A stretch of DNA of 18,536 nucleotides from Elusimicrobiota bacterium (lineage in GTDB: Bacteria > Elusimicrobiota > Elusimicrobia > UBA1565 > UBA9628), in assembly GCA_028871595.1 (NCBI GenBank), contig JAGWMT010000032.1, positions 1 to 18,536 on the forward strand. The letters run 5' to 3'. Under the pieces are notes generated by a model, which ran no database searches, was not told the origin of the DNA, and saw only the letters and a list, made by a program, of their open reading frames with translations. Both the position numbers and the translations under genes were made by a program. Below, in pieces: positions 18,355-18,536 of the stretch (position 1 is the stretch's first letter; every line of letters begins with the position of its first letter).

Positions 18355-18536
18355 ATGCCCAAATCTAAGGCCGCGACGAAAGCGGCCAAGCCGAAAAAAG
18401 CGAAGAAGCCCGCCGAGGATCACGAGGACGCGCACGAGCGGCACACCGCGGAGAAGGTGATGCAGACCGTGCTGTCCGAAGCGAAGGTCGAGGCCGAGAC
18501 CGTGCGCCTCGATCAATGGGTGCCCATCGAATGTCC
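18355..18536 (+). CDS. Unknown gene with Lys/Ala-rich N-terminus (cut by window edge)
   Basis: The first 60 codons are present. The N-terminus (MPKSKAATKAAKPKKAKKPA) is a basic Lys/Ala/Pro tail like those of histone-H1-like or nucleic-acid-binding proteins. It is followed by an acidic/His stretch (EDHEDAHERH) and then a more ordinary sequence (KVMQTVLSEAKVEAETVRLD, then QWVPIEC). No signal peptide is seen. There is no Shine-Dalgarno; the promoter just upstream suggests a leaderless transcript. The family cannot be named from this fragment. Confidence 0.6.
   Translation, partial: MPKSKAATKAAKPKKAKKPAEDHEDAHERHTAEKVMQTVLSEAKVEAETVRLDQWVPIEC

Overview
The window is high-GC DNA (roughly two thirds G+C by eye) with short intergenic gaps. 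A tripartite RND efflux pump, a lipoprotein and a glycine-zipper export protein all point to a diderm bacterium. The mix is a membrane Ser/Thr kinase with TPRs on the far side of the membrane, AcnA-type aconitase and several orphan small proteins, with both Shine-Dalgarno-led and apparently leaderless genes. It does not match a familiar model organism. A candidate-phylum or Elusimicrobiota-like genome is a low-confidence guess.

Layout. 1-3763: the tail of an EVE-domain gene meets, stop to stop, a minus-strand pair made of a TPR/transmembrane/kinase protein followed by an MFS transporter. A clean sigma70-type promoter (3786-3814) drives the pair. 3895-6201: a plus-strand group with a NYN/YacP-like nuclease, a flavin enzyme of the monomeric sarcosine oxidase family coupled to it by ATGA, and a CsgG/TolB-like lipoprotein. 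6237-13479: a heavy-metal (predicted Cu/Ag) efflux operon. It opens with a near-perfect promoter and runs through a Cys-rich exported protein, a 37-residue His-rich exported peptide, a short DUF2231-like membrane protein and a second Cys-rich exported protein, then a TolC-family outer-membrane protein, a CusB-type adaptor with an extra Cys/His site, and a CusA permease that keeps the Met triad and the proton-relay residues. 13502-15354: a SAM methyltransferase convergent with a two-gene unit (glycine-zipper exported protein plus four-helix membrane protein). 15447-18155: aconitase acnA, minus strand. 18204-18536: a decayed OmpA C-terminus, another clean promoter, and the start of a Lys/Ala-rich gene cut by the window edge.

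How it works together. The metal locus is the most coherent system. The exported Cys- and His-rich proteins could buffer or hand metal to the CusCBA-type pump in the periplasm, but that role is inference. No metal-responsive regulator is encoded next to it. Three promoters share the pattern TTGAC(A/G)-N17-TACA(A/C)T, and two of them place the predicted transcription start exactly on the ATG, which predicts leaderless mRNAs. No tRNA, rRNA, CRISPR array or insertion sequence was recognised.
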